NCBI RefSeq assembly: GCF_025118155.1
Contig: NW_026251400.1
Location: 248,001-312,000, forward strand
Direction: 5' to 3'
Source: Cokeromyces recurvatus
Lineage: Eukaryota > Mucoromycota > Mucoromycetes > Mucorales > Mucoraceae
Length of the DNA: 64,000 nt
The first letter of the stretch is position 1. Each line of letters begins with the position of its first letter. Under the pieces are notes generated by a model. That model ran no database searches, was not told where the DNA came from, and worked only from the letters and a program-made list of their open reading frames with translations. Made by a program: the position numbers and the translations under genes. Below, in pieces: positions 1 through 14,920 of this stretch.

Positions 1-41
1 AGGGAATGTTTACACGTACTTACTTATCATATTAATAATAG

Positions 42-237
42 GTTTGTTCATGAATCACCTTTGGAAGTTCCTATTGAAGATGGCAAACAAGATCAAGTTT
101 ATATTTCTCGTTCATACGATGCTACATCTCATTTTGAAACAGTTTGTGACGATGTTCATGATATTTGGCGTCGTATTACTGGTGAGCCTTTAATTCTTAA
201 GAAGAGAGAAAATGAAGAAGAAGTCAACACTGCTTAA
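42..237 (+). CDS. GDI1: Rab GDP-dissociation inhibitor, C-terminal exon (partial)
   Basis: Last exon of a gene that begins before the window; an intron 3' end (...ataatag) sits at about 41 and the stop is at 235-237. The 64 or so residues read in one frame and contain SRSYDATSHFE followed by DDVHDIW and RITG, the C-terminal signature of Rab GDI. GDI extracts GDP-bound, prenylated Rab GTPases from membranes and holds them soluble in the cytosol for recycling in vesicle traffic. The tail is Lys/Glu-rich (KKRENEEE), as in fungal homologues. Only this part is visible, so the Rab-binding platform and domain I cannot be checked. Identification rests on the YDAT/HFET-type motif and is quite secure. 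Confidence 0.85.
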
Positions 238-520
238 TAAAAACTTTTGTACAAATAAAAATAAAATAAAATAAAAAATAAAATATGACTGAATACGATT
301 ACAAAGCCTTTACATAAAAACAAAGGAATTAAAAAAAGAAGAAATGAATCATTCATAGTTAGACTGGAAAGGACACAACTTGCTTCATGTTAATAAGGAA
401 GAAGCAGCCATTTTTCTGAGTTAAAAATAAAATAAAATAAAAAGCAATAAATTTTTGTAACGTAGGAATTTATTTTTATACTTTTTTATTTATTTATTTA
501 TTTTATTTTATCAAAAAAAA

Positions 521-670
521 ATGTCATATTCTAAGGCTTGTTGCTCTATCCCACCTGTTGTCTCTGATTATCAACACACAGGTGAAATGGAAACTTATGA
601 TGGACTCGATATTTATACTGTCGGTCCTAAGGTAATAATATAATAGATTTGGCTATGTTTATAACAACAG

Positions 671-716
<46 letters not shown>

Positions 717-1609
717 CTTATATCCTTTATCTTTAATAGGATGCAAAGAACGCGGTCTTAGTTATCTATGATGTCTTTGGTTATCAGTAAAATATTTATT
801 TATTTTCTTTCCCTTTTTAGCTATTTATGTAAATTTATTCTCTTTATATATAGTCCTAATGCTTATCAATTCTGTGATATTTTAGCCAAGAATTGTGGCT
901 GGAAGGTTATTATGCCAGATATCCTTCATGGTGATTATGCTACTATGGAACTTTTGAAACAATTCGATAAATTCATGGTATGGCTTAATAAAGTGGGCAC
1001 TTATGAAGCTGTAAGTATTTAAAATAAAATGGGGGTAGAGGAGGAGGAGGAGGAGGAAAAAGGTTTTCTCGTCTCTCTCTCTCTCTCTCTCCCTTTCTTT
1101 CTTTCTATTCTTACCTGATTAGTAAAATGGAATTGGATGCTAATTCATATATATATATATATCATCATACATACGACTAGGTCCATCCTGATATTGAACG
1201 TTCTGTTAGATATCTTAAAGAAAGTGGCGTCACAGCTGCTACTTTGGTTGGTTTCTGTTGGGGAGCAAAGATTGCTGTTCAATTGACCTCTGAGATGCCC
1301 TTCTTTATTGGTGCTTCCTTGATTCATCCTTCCTTTGTTGATGTGAAGGATGCTGAAAAAGCGGGTGCACCTATCCTTGCTTTACCTACCTCAGATGAGC
1401 CTGATATGACTGAATACATGGAGGTCTTGTATAAGAAACCCTTTGGTAGTCAATGTAAGCACCATCGTTTCAATGATATGCATCATGGTTTCTGTGCTGC
1501 TCGTGGTGATTATACAAATGAACTTAATGCTCAAAGAGCAAATGAAGCTATTCAATACACCGTTAACTTCTTTACTGACTGCTTCAAATCTGTTCAACCT
1601 TCTTTGTAA
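521..1609 (+). CDS. Dienelactone hydrolase family protein
   Basis: Four exons: 521-631, 740-786, 854-1010 and 1181-1609, joined in phase to 247 aa. It is an alpha/beta hydrolase of the dienelactone hydrolase family, cytosolic and without a signal peptide. The nucleophile elbow is GFCWG with Cys131; the acid is probably Asp177 or Asp180 and the base His207 in MHHGF, giving the Cys-Asp-His triad of the family. Family members open cyclic esters such as dienelactones; the true substrate here is unknown. The short N-terminal stretch SKACCSIPP is typical of fungal members. Intron 1 holds a run of 44 T (673-716). The start is the first ATG after an A-rich leader. Length matches the usual 240-250 aa. 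Confidence 0.9.
673..716 (+). repeat. Poly-T tract (44 T) in intron 1 of the hydrolase gene
   Basis: Uninterrupted T run between the donor at 632 and the acceptor at 739. It takes up over 40% of a 108-nt intron. Its length could be unreliable in any assembly. Confidence 0.9.
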
Positions 1610-2365
1610 AATAATAAATGATCCTCTTTCTTTTTTTTTTTTTTTTTTTTTGTGACTTGAAAAAAAAAATGTTATTTCTTTTAAATGCTAGCAAAAGGTG
1701 GTGTTTGGAAAAAAAAATTGCATTTACTAGAAAATATCAAGACAGGATGTTGATTTAATCTTTCTTTGTTCCATTGATACCAGAGACTAAAGCATGAAAT
1801 GCGTATATAATAAATCATCTTCATACATATAATCTTATTGATATTTTATATATAAAAGTATACTATCTCTATATACTTACCACATGGAGATGTAATTGAA
1901 GTATTTGTTAAATACATAGATTTGTTATTGTTTCTTTAGGGCTAAAGCATACGCTGTCAATAGACTGGAACAACTACTACCAACAATACTAATTTTTGAA
2001 CCCAAAGTATGAGGAATCGAATGTTTATTTGACACTTATGAGAAAAGAAGTGAATAGAGACGTATAAATACTATAAACCTATTGAGTCAAATAGATTCTC
2101 TCATTTTGGGGTGATAGGATAACTAACAAATATAAGCATCATTCTCAATATAAACCCAAGTATTTGATATTAATATATATATACATGTGTGTGTGTATAT
2201 CAATATTTATAAAATGGCTATTGTACACTTCTATTCCTTACAAGGATATATATATACATTTGTATCATAATATTAGCCTATTACTGTTATGTATTGTTTA
2301 TAGAATAGATAATGAAAACAAATATATGCATATATATTATAAAGTTTGTATATATATATATATAT
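1610..2365. other. Intergenic, AT-rich
   Basis: Sits between the convergent hydrolase and the Ser-rich orphan. It holds a T run at about 1629-1650 and TA/TG dinucleotide repeats near 2173-2200 and 2347-2365. I see no gene. Confidence 0.6.
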
Positions 2366-3317
2366 TCAAATAGCAATATGCCCTTCAAATAAGGAATAGG
2401 ATGAAGAAGTACGAATTCCATTATCAAATTCCATATGTAAATGAGAGCTAAAAGGCATACAGCCTTCAAAGACTGCCTCTGACATTAAATTACTAATTGT
2501 TTCTACTGTATTTGTGTCATTTTCTATTAAATGATTTCTTAATCTTCGAAGACTATCCCATACAATAGACAAGATAGCTGCTGAAGTGGTTGAGCCCAGA
2601 ATACCCGGATGATGAATAGGAATTCTATTATTACAAGAAGAGAGATACATGAGTATTTCTTTTTTTTTTTTTTAAATCCTTTCTTTTTTTAACATACTTA
2701 TCTAAATCTTTTTGATGATAATTCTTTTGCTGTTTTCTCTGTTTTGTACCACTACTATCATCACTTGCATCTGACAAAAATGGGCTATCTTTTATTACCT
2801 CAGCTGACGATATGAATAATTCCTGTGAGGTGAAGCCATCTGCAGTTGGTATACATCTAGGACTATTATTATTTACAAATGAAGGAGATCTAATATCACC
2901 ATGAATCATGTCTAATAAACTATTCTTTCCACTTGCTTCTATCTCTGAATCCTCATTACTACTTGTGTTTTGATCAGATGAATCTTCAATTAGAAAGGTG
3001 CCTGTACCGTCATGAGAAGGTAAAAACACTTGTTGCTGTTGTTGGTGTTGTACATTCTCTAGATCAGAAAATATGGATTCTTCTGTATCAGAAACGATAC
3101 GACTCGATGTATAAGATTCTGTAGTGGCTAGTAAATTGGGTGAATTACTACTTTGTGAAGAAGAAGAAGGAAGAGCTGAGCTTATGATATGCCAGTCAGT
3201 CTCAGAGTCCGACCTGTAATAACTAGCAGTATTATTTCGTTGATAGGAATAATCTTCTGAGGTTGAATGTAAAGTTCGAGATGTAGCTGGTTTCCTTTGT
3301 TGTTGAGCAAATGCCAT
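2366..3317 (-). CDS. Disordered Ser-rich orphan with a candidate Atg8-interacting motif
   Basis: Two exons on the minus strand, 3317-2698 and 2624-2366, joined by a 73-nt GTATGT...TAG intron to give 292 aa. I do not recognise a domain. Residues 1-200 are low-complexity, rich in Ser, Asn, Gln and acidic residues, with a poly-Gln run. Residues 37-46 read DSETDWHIIS, an acidic lead-in followed by W-x-x-I, the form of an Atg8/LC3-interacting motif. The C-terminal 85 residues look folded: an HHPGILG turn, then a hydrophobic/amphipathic helix (AAILSIVW) and a conserved-looking ending. A role as an autophagy adaptor is an inference from the motif only. The exon join is well supported by phase; the start is the first ATG. 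Confidence 0.65.
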
Positions 3318-4458
3318 TTTTTTTTCTATCCTCTTCTAAACAAAATAAAATAAAATAAAGTAAAATAAAATGAAATAAATTAAAAAAAAATAAAATAAAA
3401 TAAAATAAAATAAATAAATTAAAAAAAAAATAAGGATGTAAATGATTATGTAGTATTTGCATTGAGTTCGGGAATTAAATAGCATTAAAAAAAAAAAATA
3501 CTACTAATTTTTTTTTTTTTTTTTTTTGGCAAGTCTGAATAGCCGGGATTCAAATTATTTTTCCCAAATGGTGTAGCAGTATTTTCATTGTGTGTGTGTG
3601 TGTGTGTTTAATGGAAAAGGTGACGTTGTAATAATAAATGAAAAAGGAGTTTTTATTATTAAACACCAATAAAACAGTATTAATATTATCATTTATAGAG
3701 TTATAAGATAATGATTATCCTGTCGATCAGCTTTATACTATTTATTATCATATTTCCTATTCTGAATAACATAGAATGTAGGAGGCTGGGATGATGGTAT
3801 ACAAATGAAAATCCTTATTAAGGCTTTATTCTTAAGAAATTATATATTCATAGATATAATTTAATTATACACATAGAAGAAGAAGAAAAAAGAGGGACAA
3901 ACTATATCAGTTAGTCAATAATAATAGGCAACAGTAACAACTTGATGTACTGTAAATATGCAAATTTTCGTTTCTTGACCCTATACTATGCATAATGTCT
4001 CTTACGAGTTATATATTAATTTTAAAACCCTTTCCTTCAAAGATCTACAGACATAATGGTTATTATTTATTGTATTCCAAATAGACTGTATACTACTCTG
4101 ACCTATCAAGCATACCAACATATAATATTATTAGTAGTAAACTACTAACTATATTAGAAAAGTTCAGTGTAGTAGTATATCATGAGTAATTGTTTCTACA
4201 CTGAATAATTATCAATTGTTCGAGCCGGAATATTCTTAATTCAAGTTCGTAGGGAAGTGGGGGGGGAGAGAGAAGGGCTGTTTAAGGGGTTTGTTTATCA
4301 ATTTTATAGGATCAAAATTTAGTATAAAAAAAAAATCTAAACCCCCAATTTAGTTAAAATCTGACTGATATTTTGATTCTGATTTTTTTTTGTACTTCTC
4401 TCTCTTTTTTTTTTTTTTTTTTTTTTTTTTGACAGGCAAAAATTTATTAAAAAAAAAA
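3318..4458. other. Intergenic, divergent promoter region
   Basis: Lies between two divergently transcribed genes. It contains (AAAAT)n tracts near 3340-3430, A and T runs near 3490-3530, a short (TG)n at 3592-3608 and a T run at about 4407-4430. No coding sequence is apparent. Confidence 0.6.
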
Positions 4459-4898
4459 ATGAAGCAAATCAATACAAATCATCAACAATTAAAAAGAAAA
4501 AATATGGAGGACTATAGACAAGATGTAAATCTAATTGGATAATAATAAATAAATATCTATTTTATTAACAAATACTTTTGTAGGAAGAATCGACAACGAT
4601 TAAACGTATGCACACATCTTCTTCTCTAGACAATACAATATCTAATATAAATAGTAGCCACTTAATGATATCAACGTCATTACAAACCAAAGATAATATA
4701 ACAACTATGGCACAACTACCACCTTTACGACCTTCTACTCCACCATTGGGTATGACACTCTCTCATTATAATCCGACAACAGGTTCTTATACAGCCTCTC
4801 AACTTAATGTAGATCATGAAGTGAAAAGTAAGATATGTACTGGAATGACACCTGTTTATCGTGCTCCATTTGAACGTTGGGGATCATGTCTTATTTAA
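4459..4898 (+). CDS. Small orphan protein, 126 aa
   Basis: Two exons: 4459-4524 begins with ATG after an A run, a 59-nt intron ends in TTTTGTAG at 4583, and exon 2 runs 4584-4898. Phase is preserved, so translation continues upstream of the internal Met at 4608. The protein is Ser/Thr/Asn-rich with a Pro-rich segment (LPPLRPSTPPLG) and a compact C-terminus ending GMTPVYRAPFERWGSCLI, which looks more constrained than the rest. No signal peptide or membrane segment is visible. I do not recognise it. The stop lies only about 40 bases from the stop of the convergent sugar transporter. Confidence 0.6.
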
Positions 4899-4937
4899 AT
4901 AAATAAATATATAAATCATTTCTTTATTTAATCTTCT

Positions 4938-6981
4938 TTACATCTTTTCATTATTTATATCTTGACGAATTCTTTCAACGTCTTCATTATGAGCGTTCAA
5001 ATATTGATCATAGTTTAAATTAGTTACAATAATAGGTCCATGGAAAACAACTTCAATTTCTTCTAATGATAAACCTTTAGGTTCTGGTGCGAATAAGAAC
5101 ATCCAAATCAACATGACAATACCAATAACGCCATAAAGAATATATGTTCCCCTTTATGTTGTTGTTTTAGAAATGAATCATTACTATCTTCTTTGTAGAT
5201 CAGATCAATTCATGCTTACCATGTAATCTTATCCATCAAAATAGGAGTGACTTGTCCAACTAAAATATTACCAAGCCAAAGAATGGCAGAAGCTAAAGCA
5301 AACCCTTTACTTCTAATTCTTAACGGAAATATTTCTATGAAAAAAAAAAAAAAAAAAAAAACTATTATAAATATATCTTGTATATAGACATGTCATCTTT
5401 AGTTAGTTAATACCAGCAATATAAATCCATGCAACAGGTGCCCAAGTGGTAGCATAAAAAGCAACAAAAATGAAAATAAATGCAATCACTGCATTCCCGG
5501 CAGAGGGATTATTACTCATGTTAATAACGTGACTTAGTTGTTCTTCATTCCATTCTGTATAACCTACGCCACCATATAAGCCTGCCATAATAAAGAAACC
5601 ACAACACATTCCAATAGATCCAATCAACATAAGCTTTACACGACCCATTTTATCAACAAGATACATACCAAGAGGGCAGAAAATAACCATAACGGCATCT
5701 ATATATATATATATATATTATGTTTAGTTGGTGTACAAGATACTTGATTTAAACACAAACTTTACAATCAATGCCATTGGCTAATAACGAAAGTGAACCC
5801 TTCAAACCGGCTTGCTGAAACATAAAAGCAGCATAATACATAATGACATTAGCACCTGTTAATTGTTGGAATATGGCAACAGAACAACCAATCCAAAGAA
5901 CACGATGATTTCGTGGGTCCTTTAACATGCTCAAATAGGAATCAACAGCAACATTATTTTCTAATTGTATATTATCATTAATCTCATTAAACTCTTGAAG
6001 TACATAAGGATGTTGTTCATCCCCTTTCCCATGCACATACGCAAGGACCTTAAGTGCTTCTTCTGTACGGCCCTTTTCGATCAACCAACGAGGTGAACGA
6101 GGCAAAATAAAGGGACAAGCTGCTAAAAGAATAGCAGGGATAATTTGAACCAAGTAAGGGATACGCCATGACCAATCATTTTGAACATAGATCGTACCAT
6201 AGTCCAACCAAGCAGATATTAGCATACCAATATCAATCATAAGTTGTTGAAAACCAATAAGGCGGCCACGAATTTCCTTAGGTGCCAATTCTGCATTATA
6301 CATTGGAGCTACACCAATAATAATAATAACAATTTAGCTTTTGCTATCAAATATTTTATATATATATATATATATATATTTCACTATACATAGAACAGAG
6401 CATGCACCAACAGATATACCAGAAATAAAACGACCTATTAATTGCATAGCAATATTTTGTGAAGCACATTGAAGAATACCACCAATAATAAATATGATTG
6501 CTGCTCCTCCAATACTATCTCTTCGACCAAATCGATCTGACATAAAACCACTTATTAAACAACCAAAGACTGCACCACAACCCATTAAAGAATTAAGAGC
6601 GCCCTATTATAATTTATTTTACCATAAGTAAGTAAATGAATAAAAAATATAAATATATAAATATATATATGTATATATATCTGTATGAGAAGGAATTCAT
6701 CGTCTTTATATATACCTTAATTTCAGGAGTTAATGGATTAAAATAGGTTTGAAATTGTGGCATAGCCATTACACCACTTGTAACGCCAAAATCATAACCA
6801 AATAGAAAACCACCAATAGCTGCGAATACAGTTATTCTAATTTATGTGATTTCTATATTCAACAACAAGAAGATAAATAGTATCATAAATAAACTTACAG
6901 ATATAAAATAATACCTGCATCCGACTTTGCAGTATTTTTATTTGATTTTATAGTTGTAGTAGTAGGTATTATTGGGGCCAT
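4938..6981 (-). CDS. MFS sugar transporter (7 exons)
   Basis: Exons on the minus strand: 6981-6899, 6836-6716, 6603-6390, 6308-5766, 5698-5414, 5334-5220 and 5151-4938, in phase for 524 aa. A 12-TM sugar/H+ symporter of the major facilitator superfamily, at the plasma membrane. Signatures in order: GGFLFGYDFGVTSG in TM1, DRFGRR in loop 2-3, NAELAPKEIRGR in TM4/5, PRSPRWL before the central loop, QQLTGANVIMYYAA in TM7, VDKMGR in loop 8-9 and PEPKGLSLEEIE after TM12. The QQxTGxNxxxYY motif indicates a hexose carrier; the exact sugar cannot be read. Exon 1 uses the downstream donor (GTAAGT), which restores an ILYLITVFAAIGG helix. Introns are about 60-113 nt, two of them with TA repeats and one with an A run. 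Confidence 0.92.
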
Positions 6982-7998
6982 TTTATATTATATTATGTAT
7001 TTACACTATTTATTATATGGAATTGAAAAATAAATAAAATAAATAAAAACCTTTTTTTTTTCGGTTCTTTATATACTTGCATGATTCCATGTGGTAATAA
7101 TAATAATACTAATAATAATAATAGTAGTAGTAGTAGTAGTAGTAGTGATGATGGTAGTAGTGGTGGTTTATAATAATGCCGCTACTAATAAAACTTAATC
7201 TGATATTTTATTTCTCCATTTAGAAAAATAAAATAAAGTAAAATATGTGTTGTGTATCCCACTTTCTGAGTTATCCTATTTGTTAAATAAAATATGCGGG
7301 GTAGTAATAATAAGTAAAAGTGAGGTATTATTACAGAAATCAGATAAGAAACTAAACTCTGTATAATTTGCCTTTAATCTATTTATAATGTAAAAGTTAT
7401 ACTATAATGTTTATATAATTCATTCATTCATTCTTTCATTTTACTTTAAGGTTATTAGGTAATTTTTTTTCCTCACATGTATATTATCATCTTTCTATTA
7501 GGAGAATTATTACCTATTTCCCCATATAAATTAGTCTGTTGTACATGGACACCATATCAATTTATATTTTATTATAGACTCATTCTCTAATATACTTGTA
7601 TTCGTGGGTGTACGTCAAAGTGGTCTACTTTATTATATACATCGTTATTTCCCTCCCCCTCTCTTTTCTCTCTCTCTCTCTCTCTTTTTCTCTCTTTCAA
7701 AAGGGACGTTTAAATTTGCATTCTAGGGCTATTTATGTGTCAAGAGGTATAAACAGATTTCACAAATGAGCATTTACGTCATTGAATTGTTATACATATA
7801 AACAAATATTTATATATATATATATATATGCATCACGACCTGGGGAACTTGGTTAAGAAGTTTTGCCGTGGCAGTTACACATCTAATATGTATAAAAAGT
7901 AATACAATCTATTCTGCTTATCTAAGAATACAAATAATAATATTATTATTCAATAATATATAAAGTTAATAATAGGCAGTAAAATAGTAGGCAACGAA

Positions 7999-8077
<79 letters not shown>

Positions 8078-8599
8078 GATAGCCATTTGTTTGTGAATTT
8101 ATAGAAAAGTATGAACAATAACATATTGATCTTCAAAATAAAAACAAAAATCATTAAAAAAGTGTGACTAAAAGTATATTGTTTGTTCAAGTAATTCAAC
8201 GCTATTCGCAAGAGAAAAGTTATGTTCTTTAGACAAAGAAATACTAACTTTAGAGACACATGCAGCCAACAATTATTTCGAAGCGAACTTTATTGCTAGA
8301 TACTCTGAGTCATATAAACCTTTTGAAAAAAAAAAGGGGATATATATTTTGTACTTTTTTTTTTTTATGACATCCTATTTGATAAGCTAAGCTAAGCTTT
8401 AAAATCATGAATGTAACTTTGATCAAGTTTTATTTTTCAACTGGGAGTTATACGGTTAATTTAAAAATTTGAATGGTGATTATAAAAAAATAATTTGGGG
8501 TGGAAAATCGAAAAATGATTGGCTCACCAATATTTTCTAGTAAGCTCAGAGCAATGTTTATCTGCATGAAATAGCGAAAGCGATAACTAACGCGGATAA
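6982..8599. other. Intergenic, microsatellite-rich
   Basis: Contains interrupted (AAT)/(TAG)n repeats at 7095-7165, a CT-rich tract at 7650-7700 and the (AAT)n array listed separately. Apart from the 3' flank of the relic at 8600 I see no gene. Confidence 0.6.
7998..8073 (+). repeat. (AAT)n trinucleotide microsatellite
   Basis: About 25 uninterrupted AAT units. Read on the minus strand it produces a false poly-Ile open frame. Confidence 0.95.
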
Positions 8600-9707
8600 T
8601 CAGAATTGTTGTTGTTGTTTTTGACGTGAAAACAAAAGATGTTTCTCGCCATTATTTCTAAGGCTTGTCAATATCTTTTTAAAGTTTAGTGTTGCCACCA
8701 GATCTCGATTCCATATTCTTCTTTTATATTCGTGTTCATTTAAACAATGTATATTTTCACAACTACAAACAAATTTGTTATATTATTTATCAATTAACTA
8801 AAGGTTTTTAACTTTGTATTGCATACTGAAGTAAACCATGGCAGAATACAGTAGGCATTTTTTCGCGCTGAAATGGTCTTGGATTAGCAATGAGCTTAAA
8901 CTTCTCTAGTCTGTTTTCGTAATTGGGACAGAAACTTGAGGTATGAAATTCATCGACAAGATAAACCTTGAAGTCATTCTTTTTTAGCATGTTTATGAGT
9001 CCCTTATTTCTTATTGATTCTTGAAATTTTACATTTGGGGCATACCAATTACTAATAATTAAAATGGCGTCGTGCCCAAATTTTTTGTTTAAGCTTTTTC
9101 ACCAAAGCCAGGTCATCTTGGTCATAAAACAACTTTGAAGAAAACTTGATCTTTCGGAACGGTAAAACTTGCAATTGTTCTAACAATTTACTTGCTTGTT
9201 GTTTCAAATTCTCTTGTTCGCCCCTAGACATTTCCGCTACAATACAAAGTAATTTAGTTTTGTCACTATGACTTAAACGTACTGATATATGTTTTTGCTG
9301 TAACATAAGCTCCAAGTAACCAGCGTAAATACTAAGACTAGTAGGTTCATCGGGTGTTTTCTTTCAGGTTGAGGGAAATAACCTCGAATTCTTGCAACGA
9401 ATAAATTTCCAAAATACAAATCAGCTTTGTTTTTGACATGGAAATCAAAATAATGATTGTGAAAATAATTTTGCTTTGTTTGTTGAGTTTCATTCCCGTA
9501 ATAAGGACCAAGCACTTTTTTCCGCCAAAGCTCTTGCCTTGATATACTCTTCGTATTCTTCTAAACTGACAGAAAATGATTTGGCTTTTGATAAGTTTTC
9601 TTCTGACAAATTGGACAGAAGCAGGCATGGATTTTTTTTTCTAAGAATTTTAAAACGTCTTGCAAGCTTTGTCCTTGTCATCTTTGTATATGTAGTGACC
9701 TGTTTTT

Positions 9708-9749
<42 letters not shown>

Positions 9750-9771
9750 CACCAATATTTCCTAACTTCAT
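8600..9771 (-). pseudogene. Decayed Fanzor/TnpB-like RuvC nuclease relic
   Basis: Collinear minus-strand reading across several frames, from about 9700 to a stop at 8600-8602. In order: AKSFSVSLEEYEEYIKARAL, frame change near 9490-9515, then YFDFHVKNKADLYFG and RIRGYFPQPERKHP, frame change near 9350, then EPTSLSIYAGYLELML and KHISVRLSHSDKTKLL, a shift in the A run at 9081-9086, then FGHDAILIISNWYAPNVKF and VYLVDEFHTSSFCPN, stops near 8808, then VCSCENIHC and RRIWNRDLVATLNF. The order G/SNW..., VDEF.TS..CP, zinc-ribbon Cys and WNRDxxAxxN matches the RuvC/zinc-ribbon end of TnpB and its eukaryotic homologue Fanzor. Such RNA-guided nucleases ride on transposons. One zinc-ribbon Cys is replaced by Tyr, and the N-terminal part (RuvC-I Asp) is missing beyond a poly-T tract, so it is inactive. 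Confidence 0.72.
9711..9744 (+). repeat. Poly-T tract (34 T)
   Basis: Abuts the 5' side of the Fanzor-like relic, which reads on the minus strand. It could mark an insertion or truncation point. Confidence 0.9.
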
Positions 9772-10266
9772 TGTATCTCAAAACTTGAAATTGATGTTTT
9801 GGGTAACATAATAATTATAAAATTCTCTAATAAATATGCTTTAAAATTTGCTAATATTTTGATATCATCAAGAAGAAAATGACTGATTTAGTCTATGACC
9901 GAATTTGAGTACAATATATGTATTTATACATAAGAGCTTTATATTATCGATTTAATAAAAAAAAAAAAAAAAAAAAAACTTCAAACAAGATATGTAAATT
10001 TGATATATTCATGTGCATTCTGCATATACAAGTAATAAACAAACAAATAAAGCAAAACAAACAAAACAAATAAAACAAATAAAACATTATATAAAAAAAG
10101 ACACAAACATTTATATACTTGTAAATCTGTATACATATACATATTTAAAGGGAAAAACATGAGTATACTTATGTATATATATAAAAGAGAGGGAGAAAGA
10201 GAGAGACAGAGAGAAAATTGATCTTTATAAATAACATAAATGTGGGCGTATAATTTTTTTTTTGGC
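9772..10266. other. Intergenic
   Basis: AT-rich spacer between the relic and the forkhead gene, with an A run near 9957-9978 and AAACAAAT-type repeats at 10035-10085. No gene seen. Confidence 0.6.
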
Positions 10267-12039
<1,773 letters not shown>

Positions 12040-13198
12040 ACTGTTAATATTGATAATAAAAGATGTTGCTATTTATATGATCTATAATAAATTTAAATAA
12101 TTTGTAGACAAAATACACTTAATATTTATTTATAAAAGAATTAAACAAAAAAAAAAAAAAAAAAATAGAAAGAAAATAAGAAAAAGAGAGAGAGAGAGAG
12201 AAAGATTACTACAAAATAAAACTAAAGTTTTATACAAACAGGTTTTATTATTTATTTAAACAAAAGAAAAGAAATCATGTGGCTTTCGTTTCGTCTTTTT
12301 CTTTTTTGTACTATAATTTGTTAAAGCGTTTCGTCTTTTTTTCCCCCTCCCCCCCTTTTCTGTTTGATAAAATCTGTTTCTACAGTTAAAGAATATTTAT
12401 CGGCTGACATAAATGTTTATGTTTGTATTATAGCCTAACTTTTTTTTTAATATAACTTTTTATAAATACCCTTAATGTATGTATGTGTGTGTGTATGTGT
12501 ATGTGTGTCTGTCTATATTAGTGAGTATACGTACATTTGTCGTTTATACATCTACTCTTCTCCCGAACGGAACAGTCAATTCCGGTAAATACTCTTTTGG
12601 TATAACGTATAATATTCTCAAGTAGTAAAAATAACCTATTTGCACTTGCTTTTTTTTTTTTTTTTGTTTCCCCTCTCAATAATTAAATTATGGAGTAAAG
12701 GAAACTTTTTATCAGCGTCTCTAAATTATACATATTTCAAGCATACGCGGATATATTTGTGCTATGTCCCTTAATAGGTTAAAACAGTATATAAACAAAA
12801 TAATTATGATTTTATCAATGTTTTCCAAATTCATTTTGTGTATAAAGTTTGACAAACTTATATAATGAAAAGTATTTTGCGTCAAATACAGTCTTTCTAC
12901 CTATTTAATATGATCTTCAGGTGTATAAATGTACATACATACACACACACACATACATACACTACACATACAAAAAAAAAGGGTTTCAAATAGTTAACAT
13001 AAACAAAAATATGACTGTTGTTGTTGTTGTTGTTGTTACACATGGTCAATGCTTTTTGTTGAAGCAAACTGTTATAAATATAGACTTTGTATATCACAAA
13101 AAAAAAAAAAAGATCATACGTGTATAATAAAGTATTTTTCACACAAGCTTGTTTTCTTTTCTCTTTTATTTTCTTTCATTTTTTTTTGTTTTGTTTAA
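12040..13198. other. Intergenic, divergent promoter region
   Basis: Between the forkhead gene and the dioxygenase, which are transcribed divergently. Contains an A run at about 12147-12165, a (GA)n tract at 12184-12203, TG repeats at 12480-12510 and a (GTT)n run at 13017-13037. Several TATA-like stretches exist but none can be assigned. Confidence 0.6.
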
Positions 13199-14333
<1,135 letters not shown>

Positions 14334-14484
14334 ATTACCTTGTAAAATTAAATAGGGATATATAATTTTATTATGCTAATAAAAAAGAACAAATTATGAC
14401 TAAGGTTTTGTTTTTATATTACAAGAAAAGAGATTATATATCTTAACCCCCCCCACCCCCTTTTCTTTTTTTTCTTTCTTTTCT

Positions 14485-14882
14485 TTAAATGACCCTATCT
14501 GTAATAGAAAATGGGTTTAGAATAGGTTCGTTATTTTTCCAGATACCATGCTCATCAAAGATGCCAAGTGTACGAAATCGGATATCAAGGCCATCTACAT
14601 ACATAATAAGCTTCATTAACCATTTATTACCTATTGGATGTGATTGTCGATTTAAATAGTCATATATCTGTTTAGCCTCTTCATGGCTATTTAAAGTATT
14701 TTTAAGTTCAGTCCATAAACAAATAAAAGTTTCTTGTTGAGATTGTTTTGTGAAACCAAACATATAATGCATAGAAGCTTCTTGAACATAATGCAAATAG
14801 CTATCCCAAGCTGTAAAAGTAATATCTAACAATATATACATGTATTAAAGTAAAAATGAATGAATGAATGAATGAATATACA

Positions 14883-14920
<38 letters not shown>

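Noticed and set aside
2164..2373. Plus-strand open frame rich in Tyr/Ile
   Set aside because: Arises from TA/TG dinucleotide repeats and overlaps the end of the Ser-rich orphan.
7966..8259. 97-codon minus-strand open frame with about 25 Ile in a row
   Set aside because: It is the (AAT)n microsatellite read in one frame, with no protein-like sequence outside it.
8518..8531. ATTGG...CCAAT hairpin downstream of the Fanzor-like relic as a guide-RNA scaffold
   Set aside because: Only five base pairs in AT-rich DNA and no comparison copy; too weak to call.
9476..9748. Plus-strand 90-codon open frame
   Set aside because: Antisense shadow of the relic, ending in poly-Phe from the T tract.
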